A stretch of DNA of 64,000 nt from Ianthella basta. Lineage: Eukaryota; Porifera; Demospongiae; Verongiida; Ianthellidae. Position numbers and translations under genes: made by a program. Position 1 is the first letter of the stretch. Each line of letters starts with the position of its first letter. Location of the stretch: assembly GCA_964019415.1 (NCBI GenBank), contig OZ025868.1, positions 15,684,578-15,748,577 on the forward strand, in the 5' to 3' direction. The notes under the pieces are model-generated. The model was not told where the DNA came from, ran no database searches, and worked only from the letters and a program-made list of their open reading frames with translations. Shown piece after piece: positions 33,107-45,030 of this stretch.

Positions 33107-33239
33107 AATATATAAGTGATGGTCATGATATGGATATAATGGTCATGATATGCATATAATGAGTTCTGATATGTATATTATAGTTCTGATATCCATATCA
33201 AGAAATAAGTCCCAATTATGACACAAATGGCACCCCATA
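32994..33239. repeat. Right terminal inverted repeat of integrase element
   Basis: Inverted partner of 31430-31655. It includes the start of the transposase frame, so the first ~20 codons (VLELDLEEVKYLLA) are part of the repeat. Confidence 0.88.
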
Positions 33240-33245
33240 TAAAAG

Positions 33246-34146
33246 ACAGTCATTTCAGTATACTAAATTGTATGATGCCTTTAAACTAGTTCAATATACC
33301 CAGCAGAATCACTTTGCACCGATGTGGTTGAGGTTACATAGCTACTTTGAGGTACACCCCACATGCACGCAGGTCTATGTCATTTCAAGCACGTTTGCTA
33401 GCCCTTTTTAGCTGCAGGGCTTCGGGCAGAGGAAGACTGTTCGAAAGCGACTGCCCCATCCTCTTTGATACTGTGTTCAGATTCACTGGCCAGCAACAGT
33501 TCAAAGACAAATTCCCAACTCACTGTATCCGATGTACGTAGCTAAGATGACACATGGCATGCAATAAACAGGTTGCTCTGCCTCACGTACGTTGTGGTAC
33601 TGCCCAAGCAGACGCGGACGTACAACACTAGAGCACATACAATGTCATACAATAGCAACAGTTATGTCGTGTGTAACCTAGAGTAACTAGCTAGCAGGAT
33701 ATGCACCACGTACAATTGAATGCACACATTCTAAAGATCGTGTACGCCATGCACAGTTTCACTCCTTACTTCTTCCTCTTTGCATGGTCTGTCAAATCCA
33801 CGTGCACAGAATAAGCGTCCTGCTACCCTGCCCGTGTACATGTATTGCTTCGATTTAATTCGCTGACGCTCGCGCAGTGCGCGCGGGGACATATCCACAA
33901 AATAACTGCGCTGCCCTGGTCAACCTCCAGCACAAACTGCAGCTGAACGACGAATCTCAAACGCCAGAACCACTTCACTCCGTCCTTCTAGTCTGCAGCT
34001 GCTAATGGATGTTTGTCGACTTCCCAGCGCGGCCACGTGCAGAGCGCGCGACTCCATCCCAAAAATGAAAATCGCCAAATATTAGTAGCCACACTACTAC
34101 CAGTCGTCACGTGCAACATGCATAAATTAAGTATCACAGACTGACG
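33246..34146. other. CpG-rich unique sequence
   Basis: No repeat boundary or exon recognised. 33840-34060 is noticeably rich in CpG (CGCGCAGTGCGCGCGGGG) and has palindromic CACGTG boxes at about 34032 and 34108. This could be a promoter-like region, but no start site can be assigned. Confidence 0.35.
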
Positions 34147-34345
34147 TCACTGTAATTGGGCTACATAGTTGACTATTGTGCTGTTGTACTGTACGAGGAA
34201 CTCGCGTGGGGACACAGGGTGGTGGGAGAGGCCGATGTTAGTCAGCACAGCATCCAGCTGGTGGCAAACAGCTGACAGATACGCCTCAGTGGAGGGAGGG
34301 GCTGGGGAGGAGAGGGAGGAGGGGAAAGTGGGTAACCTGCTAATG
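34147..34345 (-). CDS. Possible terminal exon, SIK-array associated
   Basis: Open from an acceptor-like AGCAG near 34340 to a TGA at 34147. It reads LPTFPSSLSSPAPPSTEAYL and SAVCHQLDAVLTNIGLSHHP, then a last stretch ending YVAQLQ. A decayed relative lies at 41500-41640 in the other SIK block, which suggests it is the last exon of the same broken kinase gene. No domain recognised; SIK C-termini are poorly conserved, so this is a context call. Confidence 0.4.
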
Positions 34346-34445
34346 AAGAAGTACTGTAGGGTCAAGATGATAAAAAGAAGAGGCTGTGTGACTCTAACTA
34401 GACACCTATCCAGTACTGTTGTGGCACATTCACATTGACTTTCCT

Positions 34446-34516
<71 letters not shown>
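34446..34516. repeat. (AC)n microsatellite
   Basis: About 35 AC units directly 5' (on the minus strand) of the possible terminal exon at 34147-34345. Confidence 0.96.
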
Positions 34517-34517
<1 letters not shown>

Positions 34518-34710
34518 TGTGTACATACACATGAGTACGTCTCATACAATGTCACATGAGCTGCTGATTGTGTGACCAGTGTTGCTATTGGTGACATCTT
34601 TTGTGAACCTTGTGTCCTCATTTCAAGTTTGTCTTGTCTGTTGTTGTTCCCTCCAGTTTGTGGACTGCTAGAGAGCTACTGAATGGAATGAACTCCTGCC
34701 TAGATGGAGG

Positions 34711-34712
<2 letters not shown>

Positions 34713-34779
<67 letters not shown>
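34713..34779. repeat. (GT)n microsatellite
   Basis: About 33 GT units. This is the only large tract in the window with TG on the plus strand. Just before it, 34657-34711 looks like a short plus-strand exon (acceptor CCCTCCAG, peptide LWTARELLNGMNSCLDG), too short to assign. Confidence 0.95.
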
Positions 34780-34780
<1 letters not shown>

Positions 34781-34994
34781 ACATGCATGTTTGTGACCAA
34801 CATTCCTGGAGATGGTGGATGAGACAGTGACGATGATGATAGGTGCGTTCTCCCTAGACTGTTCTTGAAGGCCACAGAACCCTTCTTGCTCCCTTAAGAA
34901 TCCTCCTTGAGGCTATAAACATGGCTCCATACCCTCCTTGTAAGATACTACTAGTCATGTGGTGTGGACGGATAGCATTTGCATGCCTTCAGCT

Positions 34995-35345
34995 GCTGCA
35001 CTGTACACAAGTTAGACACCACCACACTACATCCGTGGTGGAGCTGTGTTTGAAGGGGAGGGGCAACCACTGCTGGGCTAGTGTCTCCACCACTACACTG
35101 GCTAATGTTGAGCTGCTGCAGTTGGTGTTGGAGGTCAAGACCCTGGAATGGCCTTAGCTGGGAGTGGAGGTCAGGGGCTGGACCAGCAGCATGGGGAGGG
35201 GACTGGGCATGGGAGGAATGGTATGGAGGTGGTGTGAGTACAAGGGAGTCAATGAAAGGGAACACACTGTTCCAGTACACCACTGTCGCACACCACACAC
35301 ACCTTCGGGGACCAAAGGGGGAGGAGTCCACAGGGGAGACTCAAA
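34995..35345 (-). pseudogene. SIK-like C-terminal exon fragment
   Basis: Contains SPPHAAGPAPDLHSQLRPF, LDLQHQLQQLNISQCSGGD and LQTQLHHGCSVVV, nearly identical to 36935-37345 but truncated at the 3' end near 34995. A neighbouring short segment (LWTPPPLVPEG before a GTGTGTG donor) occurs in the same arrangement at 37270-37320. Gln-rich linker of the SIK tail, by context. Confidence 0.5.
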
Positions 35346-35423
35346 ATAGGGATGGGACCTCCTAATCCAACGAACTTGACTGAAGTGTCTTCTGAAGAGT
35401 GAAGGGGCGGGGTCATCAGAGGG

Positions 35424-35446
35424 CACACACACTCACACTTGCACAC

Positions 35447-35537
<91 letters not shown>

Positions 35538-35583
35538 GACACACACACACACATGCACACACTCACACACACACACACACACA

Positions 35584-35654
<71 letters not shown>
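35424..35654. repeat. Long compound (CA)n microsatellite
   Basis: About 230 bp of CA with occasional CAGA and CATGCA interruptions, immediately after the donor of the next exon (35655-35878). Confidence 0.96.
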
Positions 35655-35656
<2 letters not shown>

Positions 35657-35878
35657 CTAGCACAGGTCAGAGAGGTGCTGTAGCTGACATGGGGCACTCC
35701 TCCCACAATCCTTTGGACCCCACCCACACCAGACATTAGACTGTGGACACTCTGGGGGTCCACTGGAGTCAAGTTCATCACTGGCTTGTATATGATGGGT
35801 GACTGAGGCAGCCGACCATACTGTTTCTGCATTGCATGAAGTTTACAGAAGTCTTCCTTGATCTGACGCACGTTCCCA
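35655..35878 (-). pseudogene. SIK-like C-terminal exon (RQIKEDF type), open copy
   Basis: 224-bp exon, acceptor CATTGCAG and donor GCTAGAG/GTGTGT. Reads NVRQIKEDFCKLHAMQKQYG, RLPQSPIIYKPVMNL and SVHSLMSGVGG. Two further copies at 43338-43563 (with an in-frame TAG) and 43774-43993. The donor sits inside the start of a CA/GT microsatellite in every copy. Family assignment follows from linkage to the SIK exons. Confidence 0.55.
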
Positions 35879-36008
35879 CTGCAATGGAATAATAATTAAA
35901 GTGATTCTAACTATTCACTCTTCAGTCCAGTGTGTCACCATCCACAGACGCTCTTGACATGCACTGAAACGTTTACTAATGCTTGGCATATGACCCAGAT
36001 ATATACCC

Positions 36009-36157
36009 AAACACATCCCAGACACACCCTCAAACACATCCCAGACACACCCTCAAACACATCCCAGACACACCCTCAAACACATCCCAGACACACCCTC
36101 ACACACAGCACAGACACACCCTCGAACACATCCTAGACACACCCTCAAACACACCCC
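36009..36157. repeat. 21-bp tandem repeat
   Basis: About seven units containing ACACATCCCAGACACACCC; a short relic is at 44128-44170. Confidence 0.9.
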
Positions 36158-36209
36158 AGACACGCCCCCTTGACACACCCCTTGCACACTCCACTAACTG
36201 GTTGGTGTT

Positions 36210-36360
36210 GGTGAGGCTCACCTCCATCATCTGATGATATCCACTCAGTTCCACATACCATCAGACACACACCTTGGAGTGAAGTGGCTGTAGCAACCCC
36301 TTGGGGAGGGGGGAGTCCCAACACTGAGTAGACTGATTCTAGATTGGAAATGGGAAGGAG
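36210..36360 (-). pseudogene. SIK-like phosphosite exon, degenerate copy
   Basis: Starts PISNLESVYSVLGLPPPQ like 15861-16085, but the part corresponding to RRVSDG has small indels and is no longer readable as such. Confidence 0.55.
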
Positions 36361-36603
36361 ACAGTGTCCCATCCTAGTCAGACAGCAAGTGATGTGCTTG
36401 TGTTGTGAGACATCAGTGAAGATGTGAACACACACACACTTTGAAAGGAACTGGGACACACAACAATACACACTCAAACATACACACATACACCAAAGTC
36501 AAATATGATGATGACAGGATATATCATTAGGAGAAAGTGCTGACCATCGTCTTCATCACTGTGATACCTGTCATGTGTGTGTTGCACATTCACATTCATA
36601 GAC

Positions 36604-36651
36604 TACACACACATACACACACACACACACACACACATACATACACACACA

Positions 36652-36743
<92 letters not shown>
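36604..36743. repeat. (CA)n microsatellite
   Basis: About 140 bp, with a few CATACA interruptions at its left end. Same relative position as 13846-13924 and 44559-44666 in the other SIK blocks. Confidence 0.96.
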
Positions 36744-36744
<1 letters not shown>

Positions 36745-36934
36745 TCACCTCATGATCTGTTAAGAGATGTACTACAGTCTTGTGATTAGACACTCACCCA
36801 CACACACTGAGTGATGTTCACTGACACTCTCAACAACCAACACACATCTTGATGTACAACCTAGGCCTGACACACCACAGAGACGTACAGAGACATCCTC
36901 ACACACCCTAGACACACGCCCCCTGACACACCCA

Positions 36935-37345
36935 CCTGTTGCCTCCATGTTGCTCTGACCATGCACTGGGTTCCCATTAGTCACTGCATTAGACACCACC
37001 ACACTACATCCGTGGTGGAGCTGTGTTTGAAGGGGAGGGGCAACCACTGCTGGGCTAGTGTCTCCACCACTACACTGGCTAATGTTGAGCTGCTGCAGTT
37101 GGTGTTGGAGGTCAAGACCCTGGAATGGCCTTAGCTGGGACTGGAGGTCAGGGGCTGGACCAGCAGCATGGGGAGGGGACTGGGCATGGGAGGAGTGGTA
37201 TGGAGGTGGTGTGAGTACAAGGGAGTCAATGAAAGGGAACACACTGCTCCAGTACACCACTGTCACACACCACACACACCTTCAGGGACCAAAGGGGGAG
37301 GAGTCCACAGGAGAGACCCAAAACAGGGACTGTGAACAAGGTGAG
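36935..37345 (-). pseudogene. SIK-like C-terminal exons, most complete copy
   Basis: Open segment: SPPHAAGPAPDLQSQLRPF, LDLQHQLQQLNISQCSGGD, LQTQLHHGCSVVVSNAVTN, ending before a GTGGGTG donor at about 36940. This is the least damaged version of the Gln-rich tail exon. Upstream, 37270-37440 holds another Pro-rich segment (SSSVDEEVPPPHPRPAPNG) that recurs at 19570-19600, 39660-39720 and 41810-41850. Confidence 0.52.
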
Positions 37346-37498
37346 CCATTGGGGGCGGGTCTAGGATGAGGAGGAGGGACCTCCTCATCCACCGAACTTG
37401 ACTGATGTGCCTTCTGAAGAGTGAAAGGGCGGGGTCATCAGAGGGTACACACACTTGCATGCACAAACACAGGCTCCCTCTCTCATACTCACACACTC

Positions 37499-37500
37499 AA

Positions 37501-37546
<46 letters not shown>

Positions 37547-37572
37547 TCACACACTCAAATACACACACACAA
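37499..37572. repeat. (CA)n microsatellite
   Basis: CA tract with two CTCACACACTCAAATA interruptions that duplicate its left flank. Confidence 0.93.
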
Positions 37573-37712
37573 CACACACCTTCATGATCCAAATACTGGC
37601 AATACACAACAGAAATGGAAGAGGGAGTAGTCCACAGAATAAGGCGAGCCTCCAGAGACAAGTCCAGGGTATGAAAGAGGGCCACCCTCATCCACTGAAT
37701 GGCTGATGTGAA

Positions 37713-37842
37713 GTGGCAGGGCTATCAGAGGGAGTGGTGGGGCTATCAGAGGGAGTGGCGGGGCTATCAGAGGGAGTGGCAGGGCTATCAGAGGGAGTGG
37801 CGGGGCTATCAGAGGGAGTGGCAGGGCTATCAGAGGGAGTGG
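37713..37842. repeat. 21-bp minisatellite, six to seven units
   Basis: Unit contains GGGGCTATCAGAGGGAGTGG and keeps an open frame (plus GLSEGVA, minus LPLIAPP). It looks like expansion of a short Pro-rich coding motif seen near 14800 and 35400 (GGGGTC.TCAGAGGG). Confidence 0.9.
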
Positions 37843-37980
37843 CCACAAAGCAGGGAGATCAAACAGATGAGTTAGCTAAACAAGTGGCATTAGGGGCACG
37901 TCCACTGGTGGCTTCATCCATTTCATACTACTCAGTCATCTACAAAAGGAGTGAATTTGGAGGGATCGGCACATACTGTA

Positions 37981-38121
<141 letters not shown>

Positions 38122-38189
38122 CTAAAGAGAGGACTGAGTGTCCAGCACCTATACACTAGTACATGTGTTATCTTCGATTTTATATAGTA

Positions 38190-38329
38190 ACAAAACCTCT
38201 TAAAGGAAATAGATTTTATATAGTAAATGTGGCTAGGAAATCAGTTCATTTTGTACAGATTTTAATAAAGGCCAGGACAAAACCTCTTGATGGAAATAAA
38301 TGCCCGGGCCTCTATTTGGACAAATAAGG
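38190..38329. mobile_element. Truncated MITE (CCGTATTTGTCC family)
   Basis: Right end of the element of 18002-18513 (ATAAAGGCC, GGGCCTCTATT, GACAAATAAGG then TA). The left end is lost at a breakpoint with the CA-rich block. Sits beside the third CARD-like cassette exactly as in units A and B. Confidence 0.75.
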
Positions 38330-38523
38330 TACATAGAAACAGTCATGGCATAAAATAATAGTAGCATGGTACCATAGGAAGATGGCAGAATAGTGACAAT
38401 GACTGAAGCGCTTGCTTGCTGGATTTAGGAAGCCATGCCAGCTAAGTCCAATGTACACCAGTGTACCCGACAGTGTCTTACACCATACGTATATCTGTGT
38501 GTACAGAATACATCAATACAAAC

Positions 38524-39387
38524 CTCCTTCTCGTAGTTTCCTTAGCATGAAGGCAGCAAACCTGTTCATCTTTTTGTAGCTTGTCTTCTCAGAAGCAATT
38601 CTGAACACTTCTGTCACCGTTTCCTCATCTGCATCCTCTTTGAGATAGTTCAAGAGGACAGCGTTACCTTCCTCCCTACTCTTTGAACAATGGATGTCAC
38701 TCTCAACACTCTCTGGAACTAGCTCCAATGCTCTTAGCTCAGCTGCAATTGCTTTGCAGTTAACTTCTTTGAGAAACCTCTCAGCATGTTTCTGAACAAC
38801 CTGCACAAGTGTGGCTGAACCACAAGAGAGATGTAAGTGGTGAAGCAGCCAGTAATGCATGCGTGAGACCTAGGTAGGCTTGAACAAATAATAGTATGCT
38901 GGTTAGAGCCTTAACCACACACAATCCAGTGCACAGTCCGAGCTAGTACAAGGCCTCAACACACCTTAGAGGATAGTCATGAGGGCAAGAAGTGTAGAGA
39001 CACTCCACACAGCTCACCTTCACAGACAGGTGGACTCTTCTCTGTAGCAACTGCTCCTCCACTCACAAATGGAACAGAAGTGGGGACACTCACAGCCTCT
39101 ACAATTCTTCCACTATCACTCAAGTCCCATCTAGCTACTGTCTTAGCCGGTGGATGGTCTTGAGTGTCACTCTCTGGAGACCGCTTCCTCTGACAAGGCA
39201 CACCTGGAGGATGAGCAACACTTGGAGGTGATGACACATTACTTGGGCGAATAGATCACCAACTGAGCACAGTCCTTGTACCTTCTTCATCTGATGTCCT
39301 CCTCCGCTTTGCCAATGGCCAACTCTGCTCTGCTGTCCTCTCAATGTGAACAAGAGACCTTGAGGAGCTGGCCAGCTGGGGAGAGAC
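38524..39387 (-). pseudogene. Orphan CARD-like cassette C (three tail exons of an ankyrin-Death gene)
   Basis: Exons 39282-39387 (106 bp), 39018-39203 (186 bp) and 38524-38814 (291 bp) have the same lengths, phases and splice signals as exons 2-4 of copy 2. They are all open: LASSSRSLVHIERTAEQ, then PCQRKRSPESDTQDHPPA, then KHAERFLKEVNCKAIAAEL and SVESDIHCSKSREE. The first intron sequence runs to about 39536 and is there fused to SIK sequence; no ankyrin or Death exon exists upstream. Either a 5'-truncated pseudogene or a trap for transcripts from another promoter. Confidence 0.7.
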
Positions 39388-39536
39388 CTGACAGCATAAG
39401 GGAAACAAAAGAGGTGCAGAGAAGGGGGAGGGAATTAGGAGGGGAGGGGGATTACAGGGGGGTGGGGGAAGGAAGAAAAGAGGAGACAGAACAACACAAG
39501 CACATGTGACAGGAGAGCAGTGCTTGCCTCCTCCAG

Positions 39537-40190
39537 AGATGAGTATCCTCACACACCCTAGACATGCCCCCTGACACACCCACCTGGTGCCTCCGTGTTG
39601 CTCTGACCATGCACTGGGTTCCCATTAGTCACTGCATTAGACACCACCACACTACATCCGTGAACAAGGTGAGCCATTGGGGGCGGGTCTAGGATGAGGA
39701 GGAGGGGTATCCTCATCCAATGAATTTGGATCAGCTGAGGGAGTCGCCAAGAGGGTGGGGTCATCAAACTGATGAGTTACAAGAAATAGTTTTGTCGAAT
39801 GGCTACTTCAACCACCTCAGTCTACTCAGTCATCTACAGTGAGGAAGTGGAGGGATCATCGCAGAGCAGTTCATGTCATGTGTGCACATGTCCACACAAA
39901 CACACACACCTTCAGTGACGACCACTGGAGGTCTCGACAGAGTGGGGGCAGGAGTCCACAGGTAGACACATGGGAACATAAGGGTGCAGTCATGTGACTG
40001 TCAGCTGACACAGGAGTGTGATATGTCTAAAGGTGGAAAGCTCTCAAAGTGCACAGCCTCTTGGGCACTGATTGAGTTCAGTGTAGCTGTGGTATGGCTC
40101 AAGAGGACCAGTGATGATCTCGTCTAACTGCACAAGTGAGGACAGGAGGGAGGTAGACACTGAGCGGCCAACACATGCACAAGTACTATG
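39537..40190 (-). other. SIK-derived and unassigned sequence
   Basis: 39592-39660 repeats the end of the SIK tail exon (VVVSNAVTNGNPVHGQ). 39920-40010 repeats a segment also found at 20885-20960 and 43050-43130. 40040-40135 could be a short exon after an acceptor (CTTGTGCAG, peptide LDEIITGPLEPYHSYTELNQ, stop). No assignment possible. Confidence 0.35.
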
Positions 40191-41189
40191 GCACTGTACA
40201 CCCCTCACTGTACACCTCTCACTGTACACCTCTCACTGTATACCTCTCACTGTATACCTCTCACTGTACACCTCTCACTGTACACCTCTCACTGTACACC
40301 TCTCACTGTACGCCTCTCGCTGTACACCTCTCACTGTACACCTCTCACTGTACACCTCTCACTGTACACCTCTCACTGTACGCCTCTCACTGCACACCTC
40401 TCACTGCACACCTCTCACTGTACACCTCTCACTGTACACCTCTCGCTGTACACCTCTCACTGTACACCTCTCACTGTACACCTCTCGCTGTACACCTCTC
40501 ACTGTACACCTCTCGCTGTACACCTCTCACTGTACGCCTCTCACTGTACACCTCTCACTGTACACCTCTCACTGCACACCTCTCACTGTACGCCTCTCGC
40601 TGTACACCTCTCACTGTACACCTCTCACTGTACACCTCTCACTGTACACCTCTCACTGTACGCCTCTCACTGTACACCTCTCACTGTACACCTCTCACTG
40701 TACACCTCTCACTGCACACCTCTCACTGCACACCTCTCACTGTACACCTCTCACTGTACGCCTCTCACTGCACACCTCTCACTGTACGCCTCTCACTGTA
40801 CACCTCTCACTGTACACCTCTCACTGTACACCTCTCACTGCACACCTCTCACTGTACACCTCTCACTGTACACCTCTCACTGCACACCTCTCACTGCACA
40901 CCTCTCACTGCACACCTCTCACTGTACGCCTCTCACTGTACACCTCTCACTGTACACCTCTCACTGCACACCTCTCACTGTACACCTCTCACTGTACACC
41001 TCTCACTGTACGCCTCTCACTGCACACCTCTCACTGTACGCCTCTCACTGTACACCTCTCACTGCACACCTCTCACTGTACCCCTCTCACTGCACACCTC
41101 TCACTGTACACCTCTCACTGTACACCTCTCACTGTACACCTCTCACTGTACACCTCTCACTGTACACCTCTCACTGTACACCTCTCACT
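40191..41189. repeat. 14-bp minisatellite, about 71 units
   Basis: Unit TCTCACTGTACACC, with single-base variants TGCACACC, TGTACGCC, CTCGCTG and TATACC. As 14 leaves remainder 2 on division by 3, all three plus-strand frames read the same 14-residue peptide (HLSLYTSHCTPLTV), each without stops for about 1 kb. These are not genes. Confidence 0.97.
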
Positions 41190-41859
41190 CAAGGTATAAT
41201 AGCTATTGGAAGTAGGTATGGCACATGGCAGCAAACGGTTATGTCTCAAGGACACAAACGTATGAATAACAACAGCACACATAGTGCCATGTGGTTTATA
41301 GGGTACATAATTATTGGCTAAACTCTCAAGATCGTGTGCATGCACACACAGTTCATTACCTTATTAAGCACGTGCGTCTTCAAACTGTCAATCCACAGAA
41401 ATTACTATAACTTCCAGATCCCCCAGTCCATGTATTGCTTCGCTTAGCTGCTGCTCACACGCATCTGCAATGCATGCAATACTCAGAAACGGCTCTCACT
41501 TGGGGACACACGGTGGTGGGAGAGGATGAAGACAATGTTAGTCAGCACAGCATCCAGGTGATTATGAGCCAGATAATCCTCAGGGGAGGGAGGGGCTGGG
41601 GAGGAGAGGAGGAGGGGGCAGTGGGTAACCTGCTAAAAGGAGCATTGTAGAGTCAAGATGATAAAGATGGGGCTATGATTCTAACTACATGCCTGTCCAG
41701 TGAGTACAAGGGAGTCAATGAACCACTGTCATACACCACACACACCTTCAGGGACCAAAGGGGGAGGAGTCCAACCTGGGAATGCCAATTAAAGGTGTGC
41801 CACTGGGGGCAGGTCCTGGATGAGGAGGAGGAACCTCCTCATCCACTGGGAGTCAGTGA
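41190..41859. other. Intergenic sequence with SIK relics
   Basis: 41500-41640 is related to the possible terminal exon at 34147-34345. 41700-41860 repeats the Pro-rich SIK segment (VPPPHP) seen at 19470-19620. Nothing readable remains. Confidence 0.4.
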
Positions 41860-42289
41860 ACATCAAGTCATTGTACATCTTATCCTCAGCAGCCTATGTG
41901 AAGAACAAGAGGGAGAGAAAGTGAAAGGCAGCACAAAGGGCTATTATACAATACATATAACAAACCTACTACCATCATGCACTCTCCCTCCAAACCCCTT
42001 CTTATTCACTTTTCTACTCTCCCTTCCACACTCCAGCTCACCCTCTTGACTTCATTCACATCTAGTCCCAACTGTTGAACAGCCACCAGCACAGGTTCAC
42101 ACAACTGCACCATACTGTTGTCCTCGTACACCTGCATGCGTTGCTCCATTTCTTTCCTTGGTTCTCCCTCCCCGCCCACAGCCCCGCCCTTTCTCCCAGC
42201 TGTAATCCACTTGTGTGTGAGCACCTTGCTGAGAGGCTGCCTCTTGGCTGGGTTAGTCACCAGCATGCGTCGGATAAGTTGCTCACGCT
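41860..42289 (-). pseudogene. SIK-like kinase end plus UBA exon, open copy, followed by truncated exon
   Basis: The exon at 42042-42289 (248 bp) reads EREQLIRRMLVTNPAKR, LSKVLTHKWI, then PRKEMEQRMQVYEDNS and EPVLVAVQQLGLDVNEVKR: kinase C-terminus and UBA-like segment of a salt-inducible kinase, with no stop. The following exon (from about 41891 down) begins AAEDKMYND and breaks off after a few codons, at the same point as the copy near 19632-19664. The gene is therefore 3'-truncated here. Confidence 0.8.
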
Positions 42290-42359
42290 CTAGAAGGATA
42301 AGACCCCTATGTACATGGGATAAGAGCCCAGATTGTACAATAAGAGCCTGGTACCATTA

Positions 42360-42677
<318 letters not shown>

Positions 42678-43262
42678 TCACACCTCTTCCACTTCACATG
42701 CAATACAATAGCAAAGAACAATGAAGTGAATATCAACTCGCACACTATTCCCCATGCACTCCATCTTACCTCACTTCTCTCCTGACTCCACCCCCTTCAG
42801 TGGTGGGTTAGGTGTTACGTAGGACAGCAGGCAGTGCCCTCATTAGAGAGGTGGTTTCTGAACAGTGGAACCTGTCTATTCCAGGCAGTGCAAACTCTAT
42901 TCCAGAAAGAGGACTCTCTCTCATATGACAGTCAGCTGACACAGGTGGCAGTCAGCTGTCTCCTCCACACCACTTAGTCATACAGTGGAGAAGAGAGGAG
43001 ATCGTGAAGTGATATAACACACAGTACTGTCAGTGTGACATGGACACACAAATACACACACACCTTAAATCAGAGAACACATTGCAGGTCTTAAAGAGTG
43101 GACGGAGGGAGAAGTCCACAGGTACAAACATGAGAAAATGCAGTCATGTGACTGTCACCTGATGTGGAGCTGTAGCCATCTGACTCCACCACTCCACTTA
43201 GTCACCTACGTAGGGTAGAGAGGAGAAGAGATATGCAGTGGTACACGACACTACTGTCAGTA

Positions 43263-43337
43263 GACACACACATACACACACACACACGCACGCACGCACG
43301 CCCGCACGCACACACAAACACACACATACACACACAC
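43263..43337. repeat. CA/GCAC dinucleotide tract
   Basis: CA tract interrupted by GCACGCACGCACGCCCGC, next to the exon donor at 43338. Confidence 0.93.
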
Positions 43338-43563
43338 CTCTAGCACAGGTCAGAGAGATGCTGTAGCTGACATGGGGCACTCCTCCCACAATCCCTTCTC
43401 AATCTCCTCCACACCAGACATTAGACTGTGGACACTCTGGGGGTCCACTTGAGTCAAGTTCATCACTGGCTTGTATGTGATGTGTGACTGAGGCAGCCGA
43501 CCATACTGTTTCTGCATCACATGAAGTTTACAGAAGTCTTCCTTGATCTAATGCATGCTCCCA
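43338..43563 (-). pseudogene. SIK-like RQIKEDF exon, copy with stop
   Basis: Counterpart of 35655-35878. CGTCAG of the other copies reads CATTAG here, giving an in-frame TAG near 43549-43551 just after the acceptor. The rest (KQYGRLPQSHITYKP, SVHSLMSGV) is intact except near the 3' end. Confidence 0.6.
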
Positions 43564-43623
43564 CTGCAATGGAATAGTTAAAGTGATTTAAACAATTCAC
43601 TTCTCAGTCCACTGTGTCACCAT

Positions 43624-43993
<370 letters not shown>

Positions 43994-44282
43994 CTGCAAT
44001 GGAATAATTAAAGTGATTCTAACTATTCACTCCTCAGTCCACTGTGTCACCATCCACAGACATAACACAGATACAACACACATCACACACTTAACATGCA
44101 ATGACATATCATAATGCTAGGCCACACACCCCAAACACCCCACAGACACACCCCAGACACACCCTCAGCCACGCCCCCTTGACACACCCCTTGCACACTC
44201 CACTAACTGGTTGGTGTTGGTGAGGCTCACCTCCATCATCTGATGACATTCACTCAGTTCCACACACCATCAGACACACACC

Positions 44283-44390
44283 TTGGAGTGAAGTGGCTGT
44301 AGCAACCCCTTGGGGAGGGGGAGTCCCAACACTGAGTAGACTGATTCTAGATTGGAAATGGGAAGGAGACAGTGTCCCATCCTAGTCAGA
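44283..44390 (-). pseudogene. SIK-like phosphosite exon, truncated copy
   Basis: Contains PISNLESVYSVLGLPLPKG; the phosphosite part is lost. Same decay state as 36210-36360. Confidence 0.5.
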
Positions 44391-44558
44391 CCTTGGAGTG
44401 AAGTGGGACACACAACAATATACACACACTCAAACACACACACACACACCAAAGTAAATATGATGATGATAGGATATATCATGAGTACAAAGTGCTGACC
44501 ATCTTTTCATCACTGTGATACCTGTCATGTGCTGTTGTGGCACATTCACATTCATAAA

Positions 44559-44618
44559 CATACACACACGTACACACACGCACGTACGCACACACACACG
44601 CACACACACACACACACA

Positions 44619-44666
<48 letters not shown>
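44559..44666. repeat. CA/CG dinucleotide tract
   Basis: CA tract with GTACACAC and GCACGTACGC interruptions. Followed by the block ATTCACCTCATGACCTGTTAAG, which recurs at 13923 and 36743 in the other SIK blocks. Confidence 0.93.
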
Positions 44667-44667
<1 letters not shown>

Positions 44668-44866
44668 CACATTCACCTCATGACCTGTTAAGAGATGTAC
44701 TACAGTCTTGTGATTAGACACTCACCCACACACACTGAGTGATGTTCACTGATACACTCTCAACAACCCTCAACACATCTTGATGTGCAACGTAGGCCTG
44801 ACACCCCACAGAGACGTACAGAGACATCCACACACACACCCTAGACACGCCCCCTGACACACCCAC

Positions 44867-44960
44867 CTGGTGCCTCCATGTTGCTCTGACCATGCACTGG
44901 GTTCCCATTAGTCACTGCATTAGACACCACCACACTACATCCGTGGTGGAGCTGTGTTTG
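44867..44960 (-). pseudogene. SIK-like tail exon, 3' remnant
   Basis: Last ~90 bp of the tail exon (HHGCSVVVSNAVTNGNPVHG) before its donor. The 5' part is cut off near 44960, where unrelated sequence begins. Confidence 0.5.
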
Positions 44961-45030
44961 AAGCTAAGCTGAGGGAGTCGCCATTGGGTCAGGGTCATCT
45001 AACAGATGAGTTAACAGAAATGGGTAGGGA

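Larger units (their letters stand above)
31430..33239 (-). mobile_element. Integrase-type DNA transposon with long inverted repeats
   Basis: Complete 1810-bp element. Terminal inverted repeats start TATGGGGYGCCRTTTGTGTC and extend over 31430-31655 and 32994-33239. A perfect TAAAAG duplication flanks it at 31424-31429 and 33240-33245. It carries one transposase-like gene on the minus strand (31849-33106). The combination of a retroviral-type integrase core, long inverted repeats and 6-bp duplication suggests a eukaryotic IS3EU/IS481EU/Ginger-like family; which one is not resolved here. Confidence 0.88.

Noticed and set aside
40191-41189. CRISPR-like array
   Set aside because: Units are contiguous without unique spacers, and the DNA is clearly eukaryotic; the same applies to 10281-13760.
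40111-41321. Three overlapping frames of about 350-377 codons
   Set aside because: Translations of the 14-bp minisatellite; identical peptide in three frames shows repeat origin, not selection.
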